Assembly (NCBI RefSeq): GCF_040939455.1
Contig: NC_134109.1
Coordinates: forward strand, 72,817,001-72,881,000
Source: Microcebus murinus
Taxonomy: Eukaryota; Chordata; Mammalia; Primates; Cheirogaleidae
Length of the DNA stretch: 64,000 bases
Reading direction: 5' to 3'
Notes under the pieces: generated by a model
What the model was told of the DNA's origin: nothing
The model's input: the letters and a program-made list of their open reading frames with translations, nothing else
Databases searched by the model: none
Translations under genes and position numbers: made by a program
Part shown: positions 48,800 to 60,932 of the stretch, in pieces
Layout of the letters: each line of letters starts with the position of its first letter
Numbering within the stretch: position 1 is the first letter of the stretch

Positions 48800-49565
48800 T
48801 AGCATTCAAGAAAATCTCTTTTGAATCACTAAATGAACACAAGCTAAAGGAACTGAGCCTTCAGAGATCAAACATAAGAAAGAATAAAGATACTACAAAA
48901 ATAGCATACAAAAATTACTAAGCAAAAAGACAGCTATGTCCCACAACAAATTAGGAATATAAATAAGATATAAAAATTATAAAAAGGAACCAAACAGAAA
49001 TTCTAAAGCTGAAAAGTATGATAACTAAATGAAAAATTTCTAGAGTATTTCAATAGAAGACTTGAGCAGGTAGAATAAAGAATCTACAAATTTGGGAGAT
49101 CAAATGAAATTAGATAATATGAAGAGGAGGAAGATAAAAAGAATAAAGAAAAATGAACAGACCTGTGTGACAACAGCAAGAATGTCTACATACAAACTCC
49201 CAGGGTAGAGAAGAGAGAGAAAGAGGTGGAAAGAACATTTGAAAAAAGTAATTAAAAACTTCCCAAATTTGATTACAGATACAAATCTACACATTCAAAA
49301 AGCTCAATGAACTCCAAGAAGGAAAAATGCAAAGACATTCACACTGAGAAACATCATAATCAAATTATCAAAAGACAAAGAGAGAATTTTGAAAGTAGCA
49401 TGAGAGAGGCAATTTATCAAACATCCCAGCTTTTAAAAAAAGAAGAAAGAAGAAAGAAAGCTGAAGAAGTACATGTCTAGGAGGCTGCACTTCAAGATAT
49501 GCTAAAAAAAAGAGCTCTTCAGATAGAAATAAAAATACACCAAAGCCACATGAAAAAATAAAACA
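48800..49565 (+). repeat. Old L1M ORF1 region, sense, left part
   Basis: Sense L1M ORF1 text: aaggaactgagccttcagag, gacttgagcaggtagaataaag, ggtggaaagaacatttgaaa, gctcaatgaactccaagaag and gctgcacttcaagatatgct. It continues after the young L1 tail at 49971. Confidence 0.75.
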
Positions 49566-49970
49566 CTGCAATGTGGATTAATAAAATGTGGTATATGCAT
49601 GCCGTTGAGTACTACTCAGCCACAAAAAAACAATGGCGATCTAGCACCTCTTGTATTATCCTGGACAGAGCTGGAGCCCATTCTACTAAGAGAAGTATTA
49701 TAAGAATGGAAAAACAAATACTACATGTACTCACCATCAAATTGGTATTAATTGATCAACACTTATGTGCATACATAGAAGTAACATTCATTAGGTGTCA
49801 GGCAGGTGGGAGAAGGGAGGAGGGGATGGGTATATTCACACCTAACGAATGTTGTGTGCACTGTGTAGGGGATGGACACACTTACAGCTCTGACTTTGGT
49901 GGGGCAAAGGGAATACATGTAACCTAAACATTGTACTCCCATTGTATTCTGAAATAAAACAAATAAAAGC
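49566..49970 (+). mobile_element. Young-type L1 3' end, 5'-truncated, inside L1M
   Basis: Begins in the last codons of ORF2 (atgtggattaataaaatgtgg), then the 3' UTR with ggtgggagaagggaggaggg, and ends with attctgaaataaaac and an A-rich tail. It splits the sense L1M. A 118-aa open frame over it is not a gene. Confidence 0.88.
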
Positions 49971-51600
49971 CCATATTATCACATTCTTTCTAACTCCTTT
50001 TTAATGTCCTATATGACTTAGAAAATAGATGCATAAAATAACAATAAATATATGTTAGTGGGAAACAATGCTTAAAGATATAATCTGTGAAATTAACAAC
50101 ATAGAGAAGGTGGTAAGAAGCTGGTAAGGAGATATTTTTGTATGCTATTGAAGTTAAGTTGGTTTCAATTTAAACTAAATTGTTCTAAATTAAGAATGTT
50201 AATTGTAAATCCCCATGGTAACCACTAAGAAAATACCTTAAAATACAGAAAGGGAAAATCAAAGGTAAACACAATGATACACGACAAAATATCAATTAAA
50301 TACAAAAGAAGGCAGTAATGGAAAAAATTAGAAACAAAAGTGGTATAAGACATACAGAAAACAGATAGCAAAATGGTAGTAGTAAGCCCTTCCTTGTTAG
50401 TGATTGCACTAAACACAAATGTATTAAACTCTCCAATCTAAAGAAAGAGATTGACAGAATAAATTTGTTTAATTGATCCAACTATATTGTCTATAAGACA
50501 ATCACTTTAGACCAAAAAACACAAATAGTTGAAAGTGAAAGGATGGGAGAAAATACTCCTTGCAAGTAATAACCAAGAGATCTGAAGTGAATATACTCAT
50601 ATCAGACAAAATAGACTTTAAGTCAAAAACTATTACATAGAAGAACATTATATATTGATTTTTAAAAATTAACCAGGAAGACATAACAATTATAAACACA
50701 TGCACACTAAACAACAGAACACCAAAATGTATGAAGCAAGCATTGAGAGAATTGAAGGAAGATATAGAGAGTTCTACAAAAATAATTGAAGCTTTTGAAA
50801 TCCAACTATTATTAGTAAGGGATAGAGCGTCTAGAGAGAAGATCAAAGAGGAATTCTGCCTCAACTGAAAAAATTCAAAAAGTTGGCAAGATATATACAC
50901 TCCCAAAACAGATATAAAATATCTCTTAAACATATAAAAAATTTCATCTTCATCCATAATAAGATAAAGGCAAATTAAAACCACAATGAGATACTATTTC
51001 TCACACATAGGTTGCTAAAAATGTGAAAGCTCTTGGCAAGACTGTGTAGAAACAGTAAGTTTCTCATGAGAATGCAAAATAGTTAAACCCCTAGAGAGGA
51101 GAAGTTGGTAATATTTACAAAACTATGTATGCATTAGTCTTTGATTCATAAATCCCACTGTTAGGAATTTACCCTGGAGACACACCACCAAAAACACAAA
51201 AATATATATGCAGCAATGATTGCAAAATATTGAAAACTACATATAGTGCAAATATTGGAGATATTGGTTGAATAATCTATGAAACATACACACAATGGAA
51301 TATTATGCATCTATAAAAAATTAAGAACTGATAGGGAATGATTTCGTAAATGAAAAATACAAAGTGCAAAAGAGTATGCATAATACTCAAATTTTGTTTT
51401 AAAAAAAGAATAAATAAGAAAATGTATTAACTTACTCATTTAAAAAATGCAGCAAAAATTTGCCATAATCTGATAGCATATGTTCTCTATGAGAATTGGG
51501 AGGAAATTGGGCAAAAGGGATATAGGAGAATAGGATAATCTTTAAGAATGCTTTTATGTATAATTTTAAATTTTTAGTTGAGTTAATCTTTTTGCATATT
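49971..51600 (+). repeat. Old L1M, sense, right part (ORF1 end, ORF2 start, then 3' end)
   Basis: 49971-50880 continues L1M towards the ORF2 endonuclease (tcactttagaccaaaaaaca, atactcatatcagacaaaat, agactttaagtcaaaaacta, gaacaccaaaatgtatgaag). About 50890 it jumps to the ORF2 end and 3' UTR (aaccacaatgagatactatt, aatttaccctggagacacac, acaatggaatattatgcatc) to about 51600. The middle of ORF2 is absent, so an internal deletion or two copies are possible. Confidence 0.78.
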
Positions 51601-52104
51601 CAATATTTAATATTAAGCAAAGATAAATTATTAAAAGACCCAAAATTGAATGTAAAGGGACACAAATGAATTGAAATAGATTTCAAATGAATTAATGGCA
51701 TAATCAAACTGAAGGGGAAAAAAATAAGAATTAATCTAATTAACTTTTAAAACTGTTCCTTCTTTTATTTCAAATTCACTTTTGAACATAGTACTTTGAC
51801 TATATCCTATTCCTTAAAAAATAAAATAACTGCAAGAAAATTGTTAAATCTTCATGTTAGTTTTCTTTTCTTTTTTATATTGGTATAGATATAGCAATTG
51901 TGAAATAATTATATGTGCATTTCAGGATTAAGCCAATGAATAAATATATTTATGTTGTTAGGATCCAGGATTCTGACTATGAAAGGACAGAAATACAAAA
52001 ATGTAATAGGAGAAGACAAGAATCATCCCACTGGAGTGGATTAAAACTGGTGTCATCAATATAAACATACTTTCTCTCTCATTCACTCTCTCTTTATCTC
52101 CCTT
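51601..52104. other. Unassigned AT-rich DNA
   Basis: No gene. It may include more L1M 3' UTR, but the match is not clear. Confidence 0.4.
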
Positions 52105-52300
52105 TCTATATATAATGTGAGTATATTATATTATATAATATATATAATAATATATATTATAATATATTATATATACATATATTATATATTATATATTATT
52201 ATAATATATTATATTATAATATATTATGTATTATATTATATATTATATGCTACTATATAATATTATGATATATAACATATATGTATACACATATTAAGCA
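52105..52300. repeat. AT-only low-complexity tract
   Basis: About 180 bases of TATAT/ATTATA words almost free of G and C, rich in short palindromes. Probably polymorphic. Confidence 0.9.
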
Positions 52301-52419
52301 TTAACAGGTGCTACTAATAGAGGAGAAAAGGCATAATTAAATCTCCTGGTGAATGAACACACCACCTCCTATAATCCCACCAAAAATAGAATTAAACATA
52401 TATATATAGTCAAACCTCT

Positions 52420-52905
52420 GGATCCAACTGCCATTAGATACAATACAAAGGTTAGTGGAAATGTTGCTTTTCACTCAGAGTCTGTAATCAGCAAAATTTA
52501 GAGTATAGGAAAATAATTTTTTTCAACAAATAAATTGTATGGAAAAGAAAAGTTTGGAAGGGAACCTGCATATTAGATGAGATTTAACAAAAAAAAAAAA
52601 TGCCAAATAAAAAAAATGGGCAAGACTAAATGATAGTGTATTGGAATGCACACTTGAAAGACAAAGCTGTGAAAATGCAAAAAGGTCTTTACTGTAACCA
52701 TCAGGATCATATAATAGTTACTTTTGAAAAGAAAGGTGGTTACAATTAGGAAGAGTCACATAGAGGAATTTTGGAATGGCTGGAAAAGTTCTAAATCTTG
52801 ACATGGGTGATGATTACAAATGTGATTACTTTATAAAAATTGAGCTATAAATTGTTTTGTGACATTTTCTGTTTTATGTTTTATTTTACAACTTAAAAAT
52901 AATAA
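52420..52905 (+). repeat. Old L1M 3' UTR, sense
   Basis: Ends with the old L1M 3' UTR order: gaaaggtggttacaattagg, ctaaatcttgacatgggtga, tgattacaaatgtgattact, aaaattgagctataaattgt and tttattttacaacttaaaaataataaataaa-type tail. The left boundary is uncertain. Confidence 0.6.
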
Positions 52906-54029
52906 ATAAATGAAATCAAAACCAAAGCTTTTTGAACAAGTGGCAGCACAAAGTCTCCAATCTATAACTACCCTTGTCTGGAGACCTACATGCAACTACC
53001 ATTGCCAGAGGCTAATCCTGTCAGTGCAGTCATACTTTTACCCTGAAACACAATAAACAAGGGAAATTTTGCTCCTCTGATTCACAGCGTAAGGCAACGT
53101 CATCTTCAGGGAGTCAGAACTAATCAGAAAGTTTCTCTCTGTTGCATAATACTCCCCTGTGCAAACAGTTACACAAAATGCTGCGATAGTTAATTTACAG
53201 CACTAATTGTACTTGGGTAGTGACCAAATGGAACTTCAGAGACCTGCAATTGCCAGCCTGAAATGGGTCTGTTATGGGAATTGTCTTCTAGAATCATGCT
53301 GGTTTTCCCAAGGTAACTAAGGGGAAAAGTGGTTAATGGGTCACTTGGGGGGTGCCATCTTTTTCTGTAAATTACCTTTTCTTTCTCCTACTAAGAATTT
53401 TTTTTTTTTTTTTTTTTGGCCATGAAGCCAAAACATGGCCTTTGAATAACAAGGAAAGTAGATTATAATTGAATAAAATTAACAGAAAGAAAAACAGTGT
53501 GAATAATTTTATGCTTTTAAAACTAATTCTACACTATGAAATTCTACACTAGGAATATAAACCATAGCCTCATCACATGCACTTTAATACATTGAAGTAG
53601 CCCATATAATCTATTGCTTTGCCTAGCTATCCATTCATTAACTTCTGCATGAACGGGGATGGGGGAAGTGAGATGCAATGGAATGAATACAATGGAAATT
53701 ACAAAAATCTAGGTGGGAGAAATATTGATGATCTGTTGGTCCATAAAAATTTTAATTTGCAAAGTATAAACACCAATAAGAACATTAACACAGATCTTAG
53801 AAATATTAGTTTTACTGTGAACAGAACCATCCAAAGGTTAATTTTCTATAGTAACAATTTTAAAAGAAAATGTTGGATCTGGTCCAGGAGAATACAATGA
53901 ATGAAAAAAATACAAATTAAGAGTAAACATAAATTAAGGGGAAAAAACATCTAATATTCAAACATAGCCAAAAAGAAGAAAATGTCTACATAATTGTTAA
54001 AGCCCATGATTAGAAACAAATGTAAATAT
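52906..54029. other. Unassigned DNA
   Basis: A homopolymer T run lies at about 53399-53418. No gene is supported; the open frame 53619-53900 has no family signature. Confidence 0.45.
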
Positions 54030-54165
54030 GGTGGCAAATGTTTATTGAGTAATTCATCTATGTCAAGCAGTGTATTAATGCTTTATTTTTATTTTGCACT
54101 TAATCTTTGCCCTAACCATAAAGTTAGTGGAGCTCACATTTGAATGTAGGGAATCTGTATCTCCA
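54030..54165 (+). repeat. Possible MIR fragment
   Basis: Weak match in MIR order: gtttattgagtaattcatct, gcacttaatctttgccctaa, ttagtggagctcacatttga. Confidence 0.4.
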
Positions 54166-54489
54166 ACCAGTTTTGCTCATATTTGTTTCCTGTGCATTTT
54201 TGTAAAGTATGTGTTACATATATACATATACATATATAGAAAGGGAAGGGAGAGAGAGATAGAAATATAAACAGAGACAGAGACAGAGTGACAGAAAGCA
54301 TGTAAAGGTGATTTACGGAGTTTGGTGTAACTTCAGGATAATTATAATTAAGTAATTAACACAGAGGGTTTTTTCAAATCATTTATATCAAATAGAAAAA
54401 AAAAATATAAGCATCAGGAGACTGCCCTGTCACTCTGTAATATTCCCATCATAATACCACAGTCTCAAGTCAGTGCCCCAAAATACTGT
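54166..54489. other. Unassigned DNA with a short GA-rich run
   Basis: A GAGA/GACA-type simple run lies at about 54240-54295, preceded by a TATACATA patch. Nothing else is seen. Confidence 0.45.
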
Positions 54490-55260
54490 TCAGTTCAACA
54501 AATGTTGAATGGCTATGGGAAACCAGCAACTATACTGGGTGCTCCAGATACAAAGATGAATGAGAAGTCATCTCTGTGGTCTGGAAGCTTGCGTCTAGTG
54601 GGAGAGACATATAAAGAAAGTACTCTAATAAGTGAAAAACTAGATTAATTAATAAAATAATACAAAATCACAGAGTAAGTGTTCAGGGAAGGCTTCCAAA
54701 GTCAATGATACCTCATATGAATCCTCAAAATGAACAAGGATTAACCAAGTGAAAAAATGTGTGAGTATTCCAAACAAAAAGGAACAGCATGAGCAAATGC
54801 AAGGTGGTAAGAAATAAAGGAAAGTATAAAGGGGGTGTAAGCAGCTTTGTATTACTGATAGATAATTAGAATATTGGGAGTAACAAAAGCTGGAGAAAAA
54901 GTGTCCAGGTTATGAGAAATTTTGCTTGAAATATGAGAAATTTGAAATATAAGAGATAGGGAGACTATGAATATTTTAATAAAGATAGTGTTTTAGGTTG
55001 ATCATTCTGGCTAAATTGTTGGGGAAAAGATTTAAGAACAAGACAGGAAACAAGAAGAATATTTAGGAAACTACAGCTACCGTACAGATGAGGGGTAATC
55101 AAGGACTTAAATGAGTAGTGAAAATAGAAATAAGGAAGCAAATTCAAGAAAGAAATGTCTTTGGAAGTAAAAAGAACATGACCTGGTGTTTGATTGATTG
55201 TGGGAAGTGAGGAAAAAGGATGAATAATAGGTGGATGATGTTTATTCCAACAAATGCCTC
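54490..55260 (-). repeat. L2 LINE, antisense, long copy
   Basis: Long collinear reverse complement of the L2 3' region: ttcaacaaatgttgaatggc, actgggtgctccagatacaa, gcgtctagtgggagagacat, tcagggaaggcttccaaagt, ggaacagcatgagcaaatgc and gttgatcattctggctaaat. The right end is diffuse. Confidence 0.78.
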
Positions 55261-55529
55261 CATTCCACTCTTACCACATGAGAATGTGTAAGTTATCCTA
55301 TGTCACAGAATTTATATGATCCATGGAGAGAAGGTAAGAAGGGAAGGGGGATAAGGAAGTATCCTAAATTGACTGGAGAAAGAGGAGTATTGCACAGAGA
55401 AAAGTATGAAAATGTATACTTAGTGTTTAAAGATTGACAACAAAGTGAATGCCTATGTATCCACCATACAGGATATGAAACAGAACATTACTAGTGCCTT
55501 CCAAGCAACCTTGGGTGCCCCTTCTGAAT
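55261..55529 (-). repeat. Flank and old L1M antisense start
   Basis: From about 55445 the text (gcctatgtatccaccataca, gaacattactagtgccttcc) reads like antisense old L1M 3' sequence, interrupted at 55530 by the MITE and LTR that follow. The first ~180 bases are unassigned. Confidence 0.5.
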
Positions 55530-55912
55530 TACTGTGTTTCCCTGAAAATAAGACAGGGTCTTATATTTATTTTTCCTCAAGAAGACACCCTAGGGCTTAT
55601 TTTCAGGGGATGTGTTATTTTCCCCTCAAAGCCTCAGCTTGCAGCACACACAGGGTGGCCGGGACCTGACGTGGGGAGCCCGCACCTTTCCGGTCACTTC
55701 TGGGATAGTAGCTGTCACCATGGGGCAGATGAGAAGGGCTGCTTATCCTCTTTACCACTCCGAGAAGAAATGCATGGGTTGTGCAGATACGCTCTGTAGC
55801 CACGCCCATCACTAGGTCTTATTTTCAGGGTAGGGCTTATATTGCGCAAATGCTTAGAAATCCTGCTAGTGCTTATTTTATGGGTAGGGCTTATTTTCGG
55901 GGAAACACGGTA
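55530..55912 (+). mobile_element. TA-flanked MITE with CTGTGTTTCCC termini (379 bp)
   Basis: A mariner-like non-autonomous element. The ends CTGTGTTTCCCTGAAAATAA (55532) and TTATTTTCGGGGAAACACGG (to 55910) are inverted repeats, and TA occurs on both sides (55530-55531, 55911-55912). The interior repeats the terminal wording several times (GGGCTTATTTTC, GGTCTTATTTTCAGGG, GTGCTTATTTTATGGG). It keeps several CpGs. It encodes no transposase; the overlapping short frames are incidental. Confidence 0.87.
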
Positions 55913-55916
55913 CATT

Positions 55917-56580
55917 TGAAACCAAGGGGTTGATTGGATCAGGTCTGCCTGCCTTGCTTGCTCTCGGTCGCTTGTTTTTTGTTTTGAGTTCTTTTGTTTG
56001 TTGGGGAGGGGGGAGGTTGTTTGTTTCCTTATTTCATGAAGCTGAAGGCTTTGCAGCTGAAAGCTGAAACTTAAGCTTTGCTGGCTACTTTATTGATAAC
56101 ATTTATTATTAGTTAGTTCACCATGGTAATGGTGCTTCGGTTGTTTTTCAGGTACTTGGGCCAGCTCCTGTCCAGTTCGAAACAGTTCAGACCACCCACC
56201 CTTCAACCTGGGCATGCGCAAGTGCCCCAGAGATGGCCTTCTGACTTCAGAAAGTCAAAAACTCCACCGTCAGGTCACGCTACCGCCACTCTTTTCCTTC
56301 CATTTGCCCTATGAAATGCCATGAACCCTAACCACGCTTGCGCAAAATAAACCTGTTACTTCATTTGTCCCCACTGCCAATCACCTTTCTCCACACCTTA
56401 GGCCTCCTCACTTCCCTAACCTATAAATATTCCTAAACCTTATCTTCAGAAAGCCAGATTTGAGAGCTGTTCTCCCGCTCCCTGGCTTTGCAATTAAATC
56501 TTTTCTCTTTTACAAAACCCATGTCACAGTGATTGACTTATTCCGTGCAGGCAGAACAGACTTGGACCTGGCTGGTAACA
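55917..56580 (+). mobile_element. Solo LTR of an endogenous retrovirus (left end uncertain)
   Basis: Features of a retroviral LTR: a TATA-like CTATAAATATT at 56421, a polyadenylation context AATTAAATC near 56493, a GT/T-rich downstream region, and an end GGACCTGGCTGGTAACA at 56580. No primer-binding site, gag or pol follows, so it is a solo LTR left by recombination. A TG start at about 55917 with near-matching CATT/TATT flanks is the best guess. ERV1-type is likely; the family is not named. No viral gene is present. Confidence 0.65.
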
Positions 56581-56627
56581 TATTGTCCTCTATTTTCTAG
56601 TAAAAATAATCACTATCCTTCCATTCC

Positions 56628-56677
<50 letters not shown>

Positions 56678-57660
56678 ATAGACTATAACCCATGAATGGA
56701 TCCCAACTAATGTATTATTTAGTTTTGCTCTGATTGACTCTTACATAAATGGAATCATATTTTAGAAGTTCTTCAAGTACTTTCACTTTATTCAAAAATA
56801 AGTTTGCATATTTCAACCATGTAAGTACGTGTTGCTGTATGTAGTTCATCCATTCTCATTACTATTAATATATGGTATTCTACTGCATAAATTTCTCAGA
56901 CTTCATTCTTCAGGTCTATTGTTGATAGACACTTGGAGTTTTTCCAGTTCTTAACTGTTACTAACAATGCTGCCGTGAACATTCTTTTGTGCTTCTCCTA
57001 GTGCACATATGCAACAGATTCTCTGGGGTACACACTTAAGAGTGGAATCGTTGAGGTATTCAGCCTTGCCATGGAGTGCTATAATGCTTTTCAAAGTGGT
57101 CCTACCGATTCACACTCCCACCACCAATAAATAAGCATTACCATTGCTCCTCATCCTTACTGACACTTAATATTGTCAGACATCTTAATTTTTCTCAATA
57201 TGATGAAATGTTATCCCCATTTTGTTTCAAATTCGCATTTCTCTGATTGTTAGTAAGGTTGAACATACATTTTCATTCATTTATTGCTCATTTGAGTTTC
57301 CACATGTGTAAGGGACTATTCGAGATTTTGCCATTTTTCAATTAATATATATATTTATCAATATGTATACAAGCATAGCACACACACTCTCTGAATGAAA
57401 ATCTTTCATCATTTATATATACTTTATCATGAAAATATTTTCTTCAATTTGAGATTTTCCTTGCCACTCCCCTCAGATATTTCTGTTGCTGTTAAGAAGA
57501 GCTCTAAATTTTGATGCATTTAAGTTTCCCAATCTTTTCCATTATTCTTTTTTATCCTTGTATGTCCATGGGGGAAAAAAAAGCTCTTCTCTAGTCCAGT
57601 GTAATGAAGATATTCTCATGATTTTTATACAAATTTTATAGTTTTTCAAGTTTTAAATAA
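56581..57660 (-). repeat. Old L1M, antisense, 3' part
   Basis: Antisense L1M ORF2 end: ctcttacataaatggaatca, tatggtattctactgcataa, taacaatgctgccgtgaaca, ttcacactcccaccaccaat and gatgaaatgttatccccatt. It contains the (GT)22 microsatellite near its start. Confidence 0.8.
56631..56674 (+). repeat. (GT)22 microsatellite
   Basis: Forty-four uninterrupted bases of GT. A likely polymorphic marker. Confidence 0.97.
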
Positions 57661-57706
57661 TGTTTTTAATTTTTTATTTTATTTTTTATTGGATTTGCAT
57701 TTCATT

Positions 57707-58000
57707 TAATTTTTTTTTTATTTCAGCATATTACGGAGGTACAAATGTTTAGGTTTCATTAATGCCTTTGCCCCACCCAAGTCAGAGCTTCAAGCATGTC
57801 CATCCCCCAGACAGTGTGCAGTGCACTCATTAGGTATGAATAAACCCATCCCCTCCTCCTCCCTTCCACCTGCCCGACACCTGATGAATGTTACTACTAT
57901 ATGTGCACATAAGTGTTGGCCAGTTAATACCAATTTGATGGTGAGTACATGTGGTGCTTGTTTTTCCATTCTTGTCATACTTCACTCAGTAGAATGGTCA
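57707..58000 (-). mobile_element. Young-type L1 3' end, antisense
   Basis: T-rich start, then tttcagcatattacggaggt, gcctttgccccacccaagtc, the C-rich complement of the 3' UTR (cccatcccctcctcctccct), and the ORF2-end complement to about 58000. It sits in the antisense L1M, which continues to about 58290. Confidence 0.87.
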
Positions 58001-58290
58001 CATTGTCTTTCTTATAATTAGTGATTCCATAGTCTATTTTATTCATCTTTTCCTTTTAGTCACAATTATAGTCTTATATGTAAAAGAATTTCTTGTGAAT
58101 ATTATGCAACTGGCTCTTGTATTCAGTCTGATAATTTCTTTTAAATGGCATGTTCTGAGCATTTTTAATTTAATGAAATTATTAATATGCATGGATTTAA
58201 GCCTATTATAATACTATTTGTTTCATCTTTGTTACATCTCTTCTCTGCTTCTTGGTTCCCCTTTCTTGCTTTTTTTCAGATTAGATACTC
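58001..58290 (-). repeat. Old L1M, antisense
   Basis: Further antisense L1M text, for example atatgcatggatttaagcct, actatttgtttcatctttgt, cttctctgcttcttggttcc. Confidence 0.6.
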
Positions 58291-58575
58291 AAAAAGGGAA
58301 AGGATGGGTGTGGTAAGGGACAAAAAATTACCATGTATTTACATGGTTGAAATATGTAAATTTATTTTTGAATGAGGTATTTGAAGAACTTCTACCATAT
58401 GATTCCATTTATATAAGAGTCAAAAAGAACAAAATGGGCATAATGTACACTATTCAGGTAATGGATACACTAAAAGCCCAGACTTTAAGACTTTACCACC
58501 ATACAATATATATATATAACAGAATTCAACTTGTATCTCCTAAATATATTAAAATTTTAAAATGAAAAAAGAATT
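58291..58575 (+). repeat. Old L1 3' end, sense
   Basis: Ends in the pattern taatggatacactaaaagcc, cagactttaagactttacca, acaatatatatatataacag, acttgtatctcctaaatata and an A-rich tail, the 3' end of a mid-aged L1. Confidence 0.7.
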
Positions 58576-58599
58576 TATAACAGTGTAACTTAATTTTCT

Positions 58600-59990
58600 T
58601 ATGTTGTCCTTTTGTTATTGGTTTAATATATTATACTTTTATGTATATTACATACCCTAGCACATATTACTATTTTTTCCTTTAAGTGAAATAATTTATA
58701 AAGAATTTTTAACTAATTCTTTAACATTTACTCATATATATTGTGTTTTTAATGTTCTTCATTTCCTTCTTCAAATTAGTCTTCCATCTGGCATCATTTT
58801 CCTTCAGTCTGAAGAACTTCATTTAGCATTTCCTTAGTGTTTGCATTTCACTAATGACAAATTCTCTCAGCTATTGTTGTATGAAAATATCCTTATTCTA
58901 CCTTCATTATTTTGCTGGGTATAGAATTCTAAGTTGAAAATTACTTTTCTAACTTTAACACACTAACTACCATGTGAGCTATATTTAACTCATGATAGTT
59001 TTGAGCCCTGGGCTTCGTGAAGTATATGTAACTCATATTTCTTTACCTTGGGAGCTGCAAGAACTGGTTTTCAAGTTTGCTTATAACTCACACGCAGAAA
59101 ACAATAAAAAATAACAAATTTTTTCATTAAATTAGAAAGGATCATTTTGTTTCCAAACTTTTTATTCTATTTTTGTAATAAAGCACCATGGCCCCAAGGG
59201 GGGAAAAATGTCTAGTGTGGCAGTCAATGTGTTAAAATATCATTCTGTTGTCTTCTGGCTTCCATTGTGATGGAAATTTAGGCTCCATTCTTACCGTTTT
59301 CTGAATGAAATGTGTATTTTCCCTCTGGTAGATGTTTTAAATATTCTCTTTGTCTTTGGTTTTCAGAAGTTTCACTTTTATACACCTTGATGTCATTTTC
59401 TCTGTATTTATTCTATTTGAGGTTTCATAAATTTCTTGGGATTATTGTCGAAGTCTTTCCTCATGTTGGAAAATTCTCTGCCATTATCACTTCAAGTATT
59501 TCTTCTGCCTTCTTATCCTTTGATTGCCCTTTGAGATTCAAACATTAAGTTAGATCTTTTGATATTATTTCTCAAACTATGACATTTCTCATTTTGAAAT
59601 GAATATTCATTTCTGGTTTTGATTCATCTTCCTCCTTGTGCTTCAGCTTATATAATTTCAATGGACTATCTTCATATTCATTGATTATTTCTTCTGCTCT
59701 GTCCAGTCTTACTGTAAGCCCATCTAATGAATTTTGTATTTCAGATTACATATTCCTCAATTCAAGAATTTACATTTAGTTACATTTGGTTCTTTGTCTT
59801 TCTTTTTCTCTTCTGAAATTTTCATCTTTTCTTGAATTTATTTAATATATTTCTAAGAAATAAAGTCATTATTGGCTTATTCCAATATCTTCTTGTCTTG
59901 ACTATTTCTTCTCTGCATTGTCACATTTCTACTTCTCTTCATGTCTCATAATTCTTTGTTACATGTCAGTCTTTGTTTGCAAAAGGATAG
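58600..59990 (-). repeat. Old L1M 5' region, antisense, carrying a MITE
   Basis: Antisense L1M ORF1/5' UTR text: atttccttagtgtttgcatt, ctgggtatagaattctaagt, cattctgttgtcttctggct, ttgaggtttcataaatttct, attatttcttctgctctgtcc. A piggyBac-type MITE interrupts it at 58955-59235, and the L1 text rejoins exactly at one TTAA. Confidence 0.75.
58955..59235 (+). mobile_element. piggyBac-type MITE, TTAA-flanked (273 bp)
   Basis: The element 58959-59231 is bounded by TTAA at 58955-58958 and 59232-59235, the strict target of piggyBac transposases. The left end CACACTAACTACCATGTG pairs with the reverse complement of the right end, CACATTGACTGCCACACT. There is no coding potential. Non-autonomous piggyBac elements are known from lemur genomes. 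Confidence 0.83.
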
Positions 59991-60932
59991 CAAAAACTTC
60001 AGTTGATACTTTTTCCTGTATCAGAAAGCAAGGTTGAGAGTTGGTACCTTCAAATTCATCAGTAAAATAGATCAGGTCCTGGTTGCATATTTAGCTACTT
60101 TCAATTCAACATTTGCTTCAAATGTCTTGTGTGTAGGGTCCACCAATCCTGAGGAAGCACTTATTTGCAGTAGAATTAATTCTGCATCCAAGTCTCCTCC
60201 TGATTCTAATCCCCCATGCCAGCCCATAAGGTTGTTAAAAGATCAGATGATTTCTTATTACCCCAACAAAGTCTTCCCTCAAATGTATTGTAGTTTCATA
60301 CCCCTTCTCACCCATGCACCCAGGAGGAAAACCAGGCACCAGTCTCTATTCACTTACAGAAGGCTCACCACTTTCTGAAGTTTACTTCATATAAACGTTT
60401 TTCCATGCTTAGTTGTTTTATGCATTTATAAAATTATTTTATATATCATTTGATTTCTCATTATTATAGCAAGAGTGATAGTGTTTTGCTGCTTCTACAA
60501 AAAGCAAAGAGTGGCAGAATAACAAGTAGCAAAAATTGAACTTTAGTTTAAATATACTGTGGTTAAAAACAATGGTTTGTGCATTAACAATACCTTGAAA
60601 TTTGTTGGGATTTGTTACATAGCTCAATATATGGCCAGTTTTTATAAATGTTCCAAGTATGTTTAAAACAAATATGTATTCCATAATCATTCATTGAATG
60701 TTTATTCCAAGGTAGTGATATATATATATATATAAATTTCCAATAGATCAACTTTAAATCTTTTACATTTGTTTTTTTGTCTGCTTCATCTACCATCTAC
60801 TATACCACTCCCACTATGATTTTTATCTACTTTCTTCTCCAAATTTGTATCAATTTTATATATTTTGATACTATGTTCTTATATGCATACAAATTTAAAA
60901 TTTTTATAACTTCCCTGGTAAATTTAAGTGAC
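59991..60932. other. Unassigned DNA
   Basis: No gene. The 114-codon open frame at 60034-60378 has no recognisable domain and may lie in old repeat sequence. A (TA)n run is at 60718-60733. Confidence 0.4.

Noticed and set aside
50502..50984. 160-aa minus-strand frame
   Set aside because: It is antisense to old L1M ORF2 sequence and has no conserved domain of its own.
53619..53900. 93-aa plus-strand frame
   Set aside because: Asn-rich wording reflects AT-rich DNA; no family or context supports it.
60034..60378. 114-aa plus-strand frame
   Set aside because: No recognisable domain, no splice context or neighbour support, and a repeat-rich setting.
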